Below are positions 26,909 to 36,300 of a stretch of DNA of 62,792 nt, piece after piece. The first letter of the stretch is position 1; each line of letters begins with the position of its first letter. Both the position numbers and the translations under genes were made by a program. Source of the DNA: an uncultured Clostridia bacterium (GTDB taxonomy: Bacteria; Bacillota; Clostridia; TANB77; CAG-508); the NCBI GenBank assembly GCA_944389745.1, contig CALXNM010000006.1, forward strand, positions 1 through 62,792, in the 5' to 3' direction. The notes under the pieces are model-generated. The model did no database searches and had not been told where the DNA came from. It saw only the letters and a program-made list of their open reading frames with translations.

Positions 26909-28102
26909 TTAGCTTGCTGTAAGTTTACCGTAAACTCCTCCACCACCAGACTGAATTTTAACGTTTCCTTCTCTGGCTGCTATAACTGTATTGGCTATCT
27001 TTTCCCCTACTACTGCTTCAATATCATCTTTTGATAATTTATGAAGTATTGTCATTTCTGTATGGAAATTATTTAATAACTTGTCTATTGTTTTAGAACC
27101 AAGTCCTGGCATAAATGTAAGTGGTATTTGATACACATATGGTGGTCTAAAATCTGGGCTTTTCGTTGTTTCTTTATCCTTAATGATTTCTATTCTATCT
27201 AAAACTCCCATAGTTATTTTACTACTATCACAATCTGGGCATTTTGTGACTGGAGGCTTTCCTTCTATAGGTCTACCACATTTTTCACAAAATGTTCTAT
27301 GATATTTTCCAAGTTTAGGGTCCAATCCATAATTTGCTAGAATTTTTCTTCTGTCTTGATTTTTTAATGCCTTTAGAACCTCTTTAAAGCTAATTCCATC
27401 TAGCAACATTTTATTATATTCTCTTGCAATTTTAGGTAAAGAATGCGCATCTGAATTAGTTAAGAATGTACGTGTTTCAAGTTCTGAAATTTCATCTGCT
27501 AAGTATGTATCTGAACTTAGTCCTAGTTCAATTGCAAATATTTTATCAAATTTTTCTTTAAATATTCTTTCTAATCTGCTTGTACAATTTCCATAAAAGC
27601 TTTTATGCGGTGTAAATGCATGGGCTGGTATTAATACACCATTATATTTTTCTACTATATCCACTAAATCATATGCTGATATATCTGCTCTTTGTGAACT
27701 TAAAGTAATATTATGTATATGATGTGACATTTCATTTGAAAAGCCTTTTATATCTTTTAAACTTGGGAAATAGCATAAATTATGGGCACTTCCTGTTTTT
27801 CCTTCATCATTTACTTCTGCTGTTTCTATTTCACTTCCTAAAATTATACATACCTTGTCTTTATATATAATTCCTCCATCTTCTATTTCATATGCCTCAC
27901 CAGTTTTCAAAAAGTTTTCTATGTCTTCTATTACATATGGTGATGCACAATCAATTATTCCTACTATGTCTATTCCTTTTCTATCAGCACATTCTTTTGC
28001 AATGTTTGCAAAATTAAGACTTCTTGCTGCTGTAATTTTTATTGGTTTTCCATTTTCACTTCTTCCTATGTGTACATGTAAATCTGCAAATACTTCGTTC
28101 AT
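26909..28102 (-). CDS. PHP-domain endonuclease Q family protein
   Basis: At 397 residues it has a PHP metal site starting FADLHVHIG, with IIDCASP, GSEIETAE, HNLCYFPS and FLTNSDAHS. A zinc-ribbon CxxC...CxxC follows (FCEKCGRP, TKCPDCDSS), then a helix-hairpin-helix (LTFMPGLGSKTIDKLL). This is the layout of endonuclease Q (TIGR00375), which cuts 5' of deaminated bases in DNA repair. The annotation is by family, not by activity. Confidence 0.88.
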   Translation of the reverse strand: MNEVFADLHVHIGRSENGKPIKITAARSLNFANIAKECADRKGIDIVGIIDCASPYVIEDIENFLKTGEAYEIEDGGIIYKDKVCIILGSEIETAEVNDEGKTGSAHNLCYFPSLKDIKGFSNEMSHHIHNITLSSQRADISAYDLVDIVEKYNGVLIPAHAFTPHKSFYGNCTSRLERIFKEKFDKIFAIELGLSSDTYLADEISELETRTFLTNSDAHSLPKIAREYNKMLLDGISFKEVLKALKNQDRRKILANYGLDPKLGKYHRTFCEKCGRPIEGKPPVTKCPDCDSSKITMGVLDRIEIIKDKETTKSPDFRPPYVYQIPLTFMPGLGSKTIDKLLNNFHTEMTILHKLSKDDIEAVVGEKIANTVIAAREGNVKIQSGGGGVYGKLTAS

Positions 28103-28194
28103 TTGTTTTTCCTTTCTTTTTTGTTGTAATTATTTTTATATATTTTAATGCTTAGCTATTATTCAGTTATATTAAAAGAATTATTATAATTGAA

Positions 28195-28638
28195 TTATTT
28201 TTTAAGCATATGTTTAATCATTTTAATAAATTTTTGATACCATTTTTCTCTTGGTACTTTCATTACTTTATTAATTTCTTCATTTTCCGTTTTAGGTGTA
28301 TTATTAATTTCTTCTTCAGGGAAATTATAATATGAATCTGAGTAATTTTCTTTCTTTTCCTCTTCTTTTTTCTTTAAGATTGACATTTCTTTGTTTTTTA
28401 TAACTTCCTTTTCTTCTTCTGAAGCTAAATAATCTGTGTAAATTACAGATAATATTTTTTCAGTATCTTCTAGAAGTTTCATGTCATCAAGATTTTCATC
28501 GTCTATTTCAAATTCATAAGAATTATCCATATTGTTTTTTATACCTAGTATTAAACTATCAGGTATTTTTTTCTTTAGTTCTTCAGGTAAAACTTCAATT
28601 AATGTATATGCCTCTGTATATGCTCTTCTATCCATCAT
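28195..28638 (-). CDS. Acidic/basic protein of unknown function
   Basis: This 147-residue protein has a YTLIEVLPEELKKKIPDS start, a charged middle (SILKKKEEEKKEN) and a basic C-terminal helix (WYQKFIKMIKHMLKK). It overlaps the end of the restored helicase gene by 11 bases, so it is probably translated from the same message. No family is recognised. The overlap only makes sense if the helicase frame really runs to 28628. Confidence 0.5.
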   Translation of the reverse strand: MMDRRAYTEAYTLIEVLPEELKKKIPDSLILGIKNNMDNSYEFEIDDENLDDMKLLEDTEKILSVIYTDYLASEEEKEVIKNKEMSILKKKEEEKKENYSDSYYNFPEEEINNTPKTENEEINKVMKVPREKWYQKFIKMIKHMLKK

Positions 28639-31600
28639 TTGTTTCTCTACCTTTCTTTACTTCAATTTGAATTTCTCTTAACTCTTCTCTAGTTTCTTCA
28701 TTATCTGCAACATGTTTTCCAACACTCTTTTTCATTCTTCTTTTGGCTGCACTTGCTTTTCTTTGTTTTTCAAATTTTCTTAAAGTAGCTATTTGTTCTC
28801 TATATTGCACATATTCTTCTGGTAATTCATCTAGTGGTATTCCGCTTACATGCTTCTAGTGCTTTTTTTATTGATGATTTTGACCATTTTTGATATAAGT
28901 TAACTTCCTTTCTTTCTTCTTCTGTCATTTCTCCTGTTTTTAATTGTATTCCTTTTTTTCTTATTTGTCCTCTAGGTAATCTACCATTATGTTCTTCTAA
29001 CCACTCTATTATTTCTGTATCTACTGTTTTTTTCTCTAAACCTAACCCATATCCTCTTAAAGTTTCTATTTGTTCCCTATACTCTTGATATTCTTCTGGC
29101 AATTCTTCTATTGGTATTCCGTTTGCATGCTTCTAGTGCAACTCTTTCTGGTGACCTTAACCATCTATAGTATAAATTTATTTCTTCATGTTCTGCTTCT
29201 GTCATTTCTTCTCTTGTGGCTTGTTTTCCGCTTTTGTTTATAACAGCTCTAGGCATTTTCCCATCATGCATCTTTAGCCATTCTAATATATCACCATACA
29301 CTGATTGCTCTTCTAATCCTAATCCATATTGTCTTAAAGTTTCTATTTGTTTTTTATGTTCTTCTGGTATTTCGTCAATAGCGATTCCGTTTATATGCTT
29401 CCAGTACTGCTCTTTCATCTGAATTTTTCCAGTTTTGGTATAGTAATACTTCAGAAAGTTCCTCTTCTGTTAAATCTTCTCTTTTAACCTGTTTTCCATT
29501 TCTTCTTATAGTTCCTTTTGGCATCTTTCCATCATGAGTTTCTAACCATTCTACTAATTTTTCATAGGCACTTTTCTCTTCTAGACCTAATCCATAACTT
29601 CGTAATGTAGCTATTTGGTCTCTATACTCTTGATATTCTTCTGGTAGTTCTTCTAACGATATTCCGTTTACATGCTTCTAACGCAAGTCTTTCTGGTGCT
29701 TTTCTCCATCTTGAATTTACATTTACCTCTTTTTTTTCAGTCTCTGTCATTTCTCCTCTTTTAACTTGTTTTCCATTCCTTGATATAAACGATCTAGGCA
29801 TTTGTCCATTATGTGTTTCTAACCATTCTATCAATCCTTCATATGCAGTTTTTTCTTCTAAACCTAAGCCATAGCTTCGTAATGTAGCTATTTGTTCTTT
29901 ATACTCTTGATATTCTCCTGGTAATTTGTCTATAGATATTCCGTTTGCATGCTTCTAATGCAACTCTTTCTGGTGTTTTTCTCCATCTTTGATATAGAAT
30001 TCTTTCATCTTGTTCTTCTTTTGTCATTTCAGCAGCATTTACTTTTTTTCCATTTCTTTTTATATGTCCTCTTGGCATTCTTCCTTCATGTGTTTCTAAC
30101 CATTCTATTAACTCTTCATATGTTGTTTTTTCTTCTAAGCCTAATCCATAGCTTCGTAATGTAGCTATATGTTCCTTGTATTCTTGATATTTTTCTGGCA
30201 ATTCGTCCAATGGTATTCCGTTTGCATGCCTCTAGAGCTTTCTTTTCTGGCATTCTTTGCCATTTTGCATATAAATTTCTTTCCGCTTGTTCTGCCCTTG
30301 TCATTTCGCTTGTGTTTATTTTTCTACCATTTCTAGTAAAATTAGCTTTTGGCATTTGTCCATCATGTGTTTCTAACCATTCTATTAATTCTTCATATGT
30401 TGTTTTTTCTTTTATTCCTAATCCGTAGCTTCGTAACTTTGCTATATGCTCCTTATATTCTTTATATTCTTTTGGTAATTCTTCTAGTGGTATTCCGTAT
30501 ACATGCTTCTAATGCCCTTCTATCAGCTGATACTCTCCATCTAGCATATAAATTTACTTCATCTCTTTCGTCATCTGTCATTTCATTTACTAGATAATAT
30601 TTACCATTTTTTCTAATAGTCGTTCTAGGCATATGACCATCATGAGTTTCAAGCCAATTTATAATTTGATTATATGTTTGCCTACTGTTATATCTTAGTC
30701 CTTCTCCAATTTCTTTTAATAAACCAACTAATTCTAATTCGTTGCTTGAGAATTTGAATAAATCATATGCATCTTTTTCGCCATTTGTTTCTATAGCATG
30801 TCCTAATTCATTAAAGGTATCTATTTGTCTTAACCAGTTATTTACTACATCAATTACTACTGTTTCTTCAGCACTTTTATCTGCTGATAGAACTCTTCCT
30901 ATTTGTTGTTTATATACAATTGATGATTCAGTTGGTCTAAATTGAACTTCTCCATCTATTCCATCTATGTGTCTTCCTTCATTCAACATATCTACGCAAA
31001 ATAGTAAGTTTAGAGAATTACCATTTTCTCTTGATTCAAAATCTTCTATTGTTTTTCTGTTTTCTCTTGGAGTTTTTCCTTTCTCTTCATCATTACTTAT
31101 TACATAGTCCACTTTAATATTTGGATTTACTTTTCCAAAGATTTCTCTCGCATTTGCCATTTTTCCGAACATTTCTTGTTTGTCTGTACAAAAAACAATG
31201 TATTTTCCATTTTTCTTTGTCATTGCTTGTTCCATTATATCTGATAAGCCTAGAGCATCACTTATTATTGCATTTAATTTTTCATACTTTTTCATTAATG
31301 CGTGTCTTCTAGTTTCATCCTCAGTTAATTCAATACCTTCTCTTAATTCTTCTGCATACCCCTTTAATTCAGATATAGCCCTCACATATCTTGCACCTTT
31401 TAGAACAACTTCTCCTTCTTTTTCACCACTTAAAGCTTCTGTTAAACTCATTTCATAAACTACATCATCACCAAATCTTTCATATGCCATATTTCTTTTG
31501 TCAGTTCTCTCTGGTGTTGCAGACATTCCTATTATTTCTGCTGAAGGATTTGCTTCTATTAATAAATCTATTCCATGACCCCACTTTTCAGCACCCATTC

Positions 31601-31955
31601 TATGTATTTCATCAAACACTATTACATCCGGATGAATATCTGCTATATCTTCTGCTAAAGCAATCTTTTGATATGTTATTCCTCTAAAATTTGGCATAGT
31701 TGCTTTGTTTACTTTTCTCCCATTTAATATATATGTACTTATATATTTTTTAATTTGATTTATAATTTCTAAGTTTGGACTTACATATAATACTTTTTTA
31801 TTTGGATTATCTTCTATATATTTAAGCACAGGAAAACTTTTTCCACATCCCACAGGAAATACATATGCAGCTCTTCCGTTTTTATTTAGAGCTTCATTCA
31901 TCAATTCATATGTTTTTTGTTGGTGTTTATATATTAAATTTACTGGCATAACCAT
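28628..31955 (-). CDS. DEAD/DEAH-type helicase with tandem helicase-associated repeats, read through seven CGGA +1 shifts
   Basis: The N-terminal 430 residues are an SF2 helicase: Walker A VGCGKSFP, DEIHRMG, motif III GMSATPER, and motif VI-like QQIGRVLSADKS. A helicase-associated-type unit follows (INWLETHDGHMPR), then six more similar units. Units are joined by the same junction, ALEAC-K, CGG, then GIPLEELPEEYQEY, and each junction changes frame by +1. Skipping one C at each of the seven CGGs gives a continuous 1106-residue protein with an exact stop at 28628. All inter-site distances (276 or 267 bases after the shift) are multiples of three. Without shifting, translation stops after about 497 residues. 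The helicase and shift evidence are strong; the repeat family name (PF03457-like) is inferred. Confidence 0.85.
28841..28844 (-). other. CGGA +1 recoding site 7 (helicase)
   Basis: TGT AAG CGG AAT, with TGA four codons after CGG (28827-28829). The shifted frame reads the basic C-terminal tail to 28628. Confidence 0.8.
29118..29121 (-). other. CGGA +1 recoding site 6 (helicase)
   Basis: TGC AAA CGG AAT. The unshifted stop is at 29077; the shifted frame resumes GIPIEELPEEY. Confidence 0.8.
29386..29389 (-). other. CGGA +1 recoding site 5 (helicase)
   Basis: TAT AAA CGG AAT; the unshifted frame ends at TGA three codons after CGG (29375-29377). The shifted frame resumes GIAIDEIPEEH. Confidence 0.8.
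29663..29666 (-). other. CGGA +1 recoding site 4 (helicase)
   Basis: TGT AAA CGG AAT. The unshifted stop is at 29622. The following unit has no start codon of its own near the junction, so reinitiation cannot replace the shift. Confidence 0.8.
29940..29943 (-). other. CGGA +1 recoding site 3 (helicase)
   Basis: TGC AAA CGG AAT. The unshifted stop is at 29899; the shifted frame resumes GISIDKLPGEY. Confidence 0.8.
30217..30220 (-). other. CGGA +1 recoding site 2 (helicase)
   Basis: TGC AAA CGG AAT. The unshifted frame runs on to a stop at 30116; the shifted frame resumes GIPLDELPEKY. Confidence 0.8.
30494..30497 (-). other. CGGA +1 recoding site 1 (helicase)
   Basis: TGT ATA CGG AAT in the zero frame; stop TAA ten codons after CGG. 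The P-site codon is ATA, the only such one in the array. Confidence 0.8.
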
Positions 31956-32039
31956 TTTCTCCCTTTGCTAAAATAAAAACAAAAAGACTGGCATATTAAA
32001 CTTTATCCAATCTTTTGTTAACTAAAATATATTTACTTT

Positions 32040-32258
32040 CTATAATTCCATTTCATCTTTAATTTCCTGTGCTAATAAAGTTGGATTAACTGTTTCTTCT
32101 TTTTTTCCTTGTTTTTCTTCCTCTTTTTTAGCAAGTTCTGCCTCGGTTATTCTTCCATATAATCTTCCTGCTGTTTTTATACCTTTAATTGTATCTTTCA
32201 CACTTAATTCATTAAATTCATTTGATGCCCCTGTAAGAGTTCCTACTAAACCTCTCAT
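32040..32258 (-). CDS. Small charged protein of unknown function
   Basis: This 72-residue soluble protein has a Lys/Glu-rich central helix (AELAKKEEEKQGKKEE). Its start overlaps the stop of the upstream gene as ATGA, indicating coupled translation. It lies just upstream of the helicase gene in the same direction, so the three may form one transcript. Confidence 0.5.
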   Translation of the reverse strand: MRGLVGTLTGASNEFNELSVKDTIKGIKTAGRLYGRITEAELAKKEEEKQGKKEETVNPTLLAQEIKDEMEL

Positions 32259-32800
32259 ATCTTAATTTCCTCCATACTATTTACAAAATCTTTAAATACA
32301 TCTAGATATCTATTGTCTTTGTCTTTTAGGTTTCTATATTCTAATAAAACTAAGGCTTCATCTGGCTTAAAAGCTATTCTCTCTGGCCTATCTAAAAGCA
32401 TACCTCCAAATTGGTCTGTAAGCTCTAGAACATCACTTTCTTTTTCTCTAGATTCTAGTTCTGAATATCTATTAACTCCTTCACAAATTTTACAAAATCT
32501 TTCATCAAATCCTAGTTTTGATAAATATTCTGAACCTTCTTTTGCAAATAATTTTATTTTAGATAAATCTTTAGGGAGTAAATCTTTTTTGCAACTCCAC
32601 AACAAACTTGCAGTTATAGTAATATTCTTATCGACATCCAATCTTGCTCTATCTATAAAAAGTTTTGTAAGCATAGTTTTGAAAACAACTGAATTATCAA
32701 AAAAAATCCCAGTTTTCTTTTGCAAATAAAAAACTATTTCCATTTTTTTAATCCAATCTTTTTCAGATAAGATATAATCTGCAAATGTTTCTGTGCTCAT
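32255..32800 (-). CDS. Protein of unknown function, first gene of the helicase unit
   Basis: This 181-residue soluble protein is predicted mainly helical (KDWIKKMEIVFYLQKKTG, LELTDQFGGMLLDRPERIA). It has a strong ribosome binding site (GGAGG) and a consensus promoter upstream. No family is recognised. Its position suggests a role with the helicase. Confidence 0.55.
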   Translation of the reverse strand: MSTETFADYILSEKDWIKKMEIVFYLQKKTGIFFDNSVVFKTMLTKLFIDRARLDVDKNITITASLLWSCKKDLLPKDLSKIKLFAKEGSEYLSKLGFDERFCKICEGVNRYSELESREKESDVLELTDQFGGMLLDRPERIAFKPDEALVLLEYRNLKDKDNRYLDVFKDFVNSMEEIKI

Positions 32801-32861
32801 GTTTTTTCCTCCTTACCTATAAGGCTTATCCTTTTGTTAAACTTGGCATTTTACTATGAAT

Positions 32862-32890
32862 ATTATATTCTAAGAAATAATTTTTTTCAA
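32862..32890 (-). promoter_or_regulatory. Promoter of the helicase unit
   Basis: On the minus strand there is TTGAAA, 17 bases, TATAAT, about 60 bases before the start at 32800. Confidence 0.8.
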
Positions 32891-32895
32891 TATTG

Positions 32896-32937
32896 TTACA
32901 TAAATGTAATATTTTTGTAATGTTACTGTAATATTAC
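32896..32937. promoter_or_regulatory. TGTAAT/ATTACA palindromes upstream of the promoter
   Basis: GTTAC, GTAATATT, GTAATGTTAC and GTAATATTAC occur within 42 bases just upstream of the -35 box. They are typical of an operator for a dimeric regulator. A similar ATTACAATTGTATTAC cluster lies at 52498-52528 by another promoter. Confidence 0.45.
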
Positions 32938-32992
32938 GCTGTTGGGGGACAATCATAAAAAAATATAAAACATATCTGCTGTTTAATAAAAC

Positions 32993-33571
32993 CTACTCCT
33001 TGTTATCATATATCTCTATATACATTTGATAATTTTTTAATATCTTTCTTACATAATTGCTTGTTTCTACATATGGTATATTTTCTATATCTGAGCCATC
33101 TTCTTTTATAATTCCATCTTTTATCCATTGTTCAACATTACCAAGTCCTGCATTATATGCAGTAACTGCTAAAACTACATTGCCATCATATAATTTTAAT
33201 AAATATGCTAAATATGATGTTCCGAGTTTTATATTTGTTTCTGGATCGTATAAATCATATGTTCCAACAAGTTGATTTTCTATAATATTAGACCTTTCTG
33301 TTGCTGTTTCTTCCATAAGTTGCATAAGGCCTCTTGCGTCACTCGCTGATGTAACTTCTGGATTAAAATTACTTTCTGCTTTTATCATTGCATACACCAA
33401 GTATTTATCTAATTCATTTTGTTTTGAATATTCTTCTACATATTCAGAATATTTTGTTGGATATATGTATTTAAGTATAATATCTTGAACTTTTATAATT
33501 CTATATAAAACAAATATAAGTAATAATATTATAAGTAAAACTGTAAGAATCTTAATTGTTTTTTTTGTCAT
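32993..33571 (-). CDS. Lytic transglycosylase, SLT domain
   Basis: This 192-residue protein has an N-terminal anchor helix (about 6-25) and a Slt70-like catalytic domain: MIKAESNFNP with the catalytic Glu, SASDARGLMQLMEETA, and AYNAGLGNVEQW. It cleaves peptidoglycan at the cell surface. It follows polA by 14 bases and is probably in its operon. Confidence 0.92.
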   Translation of the reverse strand: MTKKTIKILTVLLIILLLIFVLYRIIKVQDIILKYIYPTKYSEYVEEYSKQNELDKYLVYAMIKAESNFNPEVTSASDARGLMQLMEETATERSNIIENQLVGTYDLYDPETNIKLGTSYLAYLLKLYDGNVVLAVTAYNAGLGNVEQWIKDGIIKEDGSDIENIPYVETSNYVRKILKNYQMYIEIYDNKE

Positions 33572-33585
33572 TATTCTCTCCTTTG

Positions 33586-36300
33586 TTATTTTGCCTCATA
33601 CCAATTTTCAGCTTCAGAAATTTCTACTTTTAATGGTATTTTTAAGCTTATTGCATTCTCCATTTCATATTGTAAAATCCTCTTTACTTTTTCTACAATA
33701 TTTTTATTACACTCAATTATCAATTCATCATGTACCTGTAGAACTATTTTTGCATCTAATTTTTTTTCTTCTAATTTATTATATACATTAATCATAGCAA
33801 TTTTCATAATATCTGCAGCTGTTCCTTGTATTGGTGTGTTCATTGCAGCTCGTGATCCAAATTGTCTTACCATATAGTTATTAGATGAAAGTTCTGGAAT
33901 ATATCTTCTTCTATGGAATAAAGTTTCTACATATCCTTTTTCTTTAGCACTTTCTACTATATTATCCATGAATGATTTTATTCCACTATATTTTTCTAGA
34001 TATTGTTCAATATATTTTTTAGCTTGTTTCCTTGGTATGTTTAATTGTTCTGCTAAACCAAAATCACTTATACCATATACTATTCCAAAATTAACTGCTT
34101 TTGCAGATGATCTTTGTTCTTTTGTTACTTTGTCAATTGGAATATCAAAAACTTTTGATGCTGCTTGTTTATGTATATCTTCATCATGCAAGAAAGCATC
34201 TATCATATGTTCGTCTCCAGAAATATGTGCTAATACTCTAAGCTCTATTTGTGAATAATCAGCATCAATAAATATGTATCCTTCTGATGGCTTAAATACT
34301 TTTCTTAATTCTTTTCCAAGTGCATATCTTGTTGGTATGTTTTGCAAATTTGGCTCTGTACTACTTATTCTACCTGTTGCTGTAATAGTTTGATGAAAAT
34401 ATGAATGTATTCTTTTTGTTTTTTCATTTATATATGGAATTAATCCCTCAACATATGTTGAATTTAATTTCATTAAGCTTCTATATTCTAGTATTTTTTC
34501 TATTACTGGATGTTTAGTTTTTAATTTTTCTAAGATATCTACATCTGTAGAATATCCAGTTTTTGTTTTCTTATAAACTGGTAGTTTTAATTTTTCAAAA
34601 AGAATTACTCCCAATTGTTGTGTTGAATTTATATTAAATTCTTCACCACATAATTCATAAATTTCTTGTTTTAAAACTTCAATTTGCTTTTTTAATTTAG
34701 TTCCAAAGTTTATAAGTTCTTCTTTATCAACATACATACCATTTGTTTGCATTTCTCCTAATACTTGAACAAGTGGCATTTCTATGTTATTAAATAAGTC
34801 AATAGAATCTATATCTTTTAATTCTTCTAAAGTTTTTTCTACTATTTTCTCTATTAAATATGCTTTAAATCCCAATATATATTTATCATTATCATTTTCT
34901 TCTTGTTCTTCATTAAATAAATTTAACTGTTTGTTTTTAGTTTTTTCTTGTTCATATTTTCCTAAATATTCACCAACATCTATATTTAAATATTGATTTA
35001 CTACATTTTCTATTGAATAATTACTATTTGTTGGATTTAAATCATATGCAGCTATTTCCACATCAAAATATATGTTCTTTATTTTAATTCCTAACTCTCT
35101 TAGCATAACATAATCTTCTGATAAATGATAGCCATATTTTTTTATTTCTTCATTTTCAAATACTTCTTTAAAAATGTCCCTAAATTTTTTATCATCTATT
35201 TTTATATAATATGATATGTTTGCTTCTTTTATATATATTGCAATTCCTTTTATGTCTTTTTTTATTATTTTCGTCTTATTATCTGTATCTTCTTTATTTA
35301 ATAGATATATTAATTCTTTTTCTTCTTTTATTTTGTCAATAATTTTTGTTATATTTTCTAAGTTTATTTCTTCTATTTTTACTAAGTCAGATAATTCTTT
35401 TTCTTTTTGTTCTGATTGCAAACTAAATCTATCTATAAATCTATTAAAATTAAGTTCTTTAAATTTTTCAAAAACCTTTTCTTTATCCCATTCTTTTAAT
35501 TTCAAATCATCTATTTTTTCTTCCAATGGTACTTTTCTGTTTATAGTTCCTAATGTTCTTGAAAGATAGGCCAAATCTTTATTTTTCACTAATTTTTCTC
35601 TTAATTTACCCTTAACGCTATCTGTACCATTCTCAAGTTTTTTATATAAATTGTCTATAGATTTATAGGTTTGAACAAGGTTTAATGCTGTTTTTTCTCC
35701 AACTCCTGGTACTCCTGGAATATTGTCTGATGAATCTCCCATAAGACCTTTAACTTCAATTAATTGTTTTGGAGTTACTCCATATTTTTCTTTTATTTCT
35801 GACTCACTATATGTATCAACTTCGGTTTTTCCCACTTTTGTGTGTGGTATTCTTACAGAAATCTTTTTGGTTGTTAATTGGAAAGTATCCCTATCTCCAG
35901 ATACAATAGTAACATCTAACCCTGCCTTTTCTCCCGTTAGAGATAATGTACCTAGTATATCATCCGCTTCATAACCTTCTTTTTCTATAATGGTTATATT
36001 CATAAGGTGCAGCATTTCTTTAATCATTGGCATTTGTTCTGCAAGTTCATTTGGCATTTCTTTTCTAGTAGCTTTATACCCTTCATATAATTTATGTCTT
36101 GCAGTTGGAGCTTTTAAATCAAATGCTACAGCCATATAGTCTGGTTTTAAATCATCTATTACTTTAAACATAATTGCTAAAAATCCATATACAGCATTTG
36201 TATATTTACCATCTGGTGTTGTAAGCATTTTACTTCCCATAATTCCATAAAAAGCTCTATTCATTATACTATTACCATCAATTAAAACTAATCTAGACAT
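33586..36300 (-). CDS. polA: DNA polymerase I
   Basis: This 904-residue protein has an N-terminal 5' nuclease (VLIDGNSIMNRAF, GEKAGLDVTIVSGDRD), a degenerate central 3'-5' exonuclease-like region, and a full polymerase domain (ADYSQIELRVLAHISGDE, AVNFGIVYGISDFGL, LQVHDELIIE). The central domain lacks clear exonuclease carboxylates, as in many Firmicutes. The stop overlaps no gene, while the start overlaps the upstream membrane-protein gene by eight bases. Confidence 0.96.
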   Translation of the reverse strand: MSRLVLIDGNSIMNRAFYGIMGSKMLTTPDGKYTNAVYGFLAIMFKVIDDLKPDYMAVAFDLKAPTARHKLYEGYKATRKEMPNELAEQMPMIKEMLHLMNITIIEKEGYEADDILGTLSLTGEKAGLDVTIVSGDRDTFQLTTKKISVRIPHTKVGKTEVDTYSESEIKEKYGVTPKQLIEVKGLMGDSSDNIPGVPGVGEKTALNLVQTYKSIDNLYKKLENGTDSVKGKLREKLVKNKDLAYLSRTLGTINRKVPLEEKIDDLKLKEWDKEKVFEKFKELNFNRFIDRFSLQSEQKEKELSDLVKIEEINLENITKIIDKIKEEKELIYLLNKEDTDNKTKIIKKDIKGIAIYIKEANISYYIKIDDKKFRDIFKEVFENEEIKKYGYHLSEDYVMLRELGIKIKNIYFDVEIAAYDLNPTNSNYSIENVVNQYLNIDVGEYLGKYEQEKTKNKQLNLFNEEQEENDNDKYILGFKAYLIEKIVEKTLEELKDIDSIDLFNNIEMPLVQVLGEMQTNGMYVDKEELINFGTKLKKQIEVLKQEIYELCGEEFNINSTQQLGVILFEKLKLPVYKKTKTGYSTDVDILEKLKTKHPVIEKILEYRSLMKLNSTYVEGLIPYINEKTKRIHSYFHQTITATGRISSTEPNLQNIPTRYALGKELRKVFKPSEGYIFIDADYSQIELRVLAHISGDEHMIDAFLHDEDIHKQAASKVFDIPIDKVTKEQRSSAKAVNFGIVYGISDFGLAEQLNIPRKQAKKYIEQYLEKYSGIKSFMDNIVESAKEKGYVETLFHRRRYIPELSSNNYMVRQFGSRAAMNTPIQGTAADIMKIAMINVYNKLEEKKLDAKIVLQVHDELIIECNKNIVEKVKRILQYEMENAISLKIPLKVEISEAENWYEAK

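Larger units (their letters stand above)
28845..30497 (-). repeat. Tandem array of helicase-associated units, 277 bases each
   Basis: CGG sites at 30497, 30220, 29943, 29666, 29389, 29121 and 28844 are 277 bases apart, except one unit of 268. Each unit encodes about 92 residues: PLEELPEEYQEY, then LRSYGLGLEE, then IEWLETHDGRMPRG and a TEEERxEVNLYxxWR helix. The extra single base per unit is conserved in all of them, so the array spread together with its frame-changing junction. Confidence 0.9.

Noticed and set aside
28845..30497. CRISPR array or diversity-generating retroelement
   Set aside because: Units are about 277 bases and protein-coding, with no short direct repeats and spacers, no cas genes and no reverse transcriptase.
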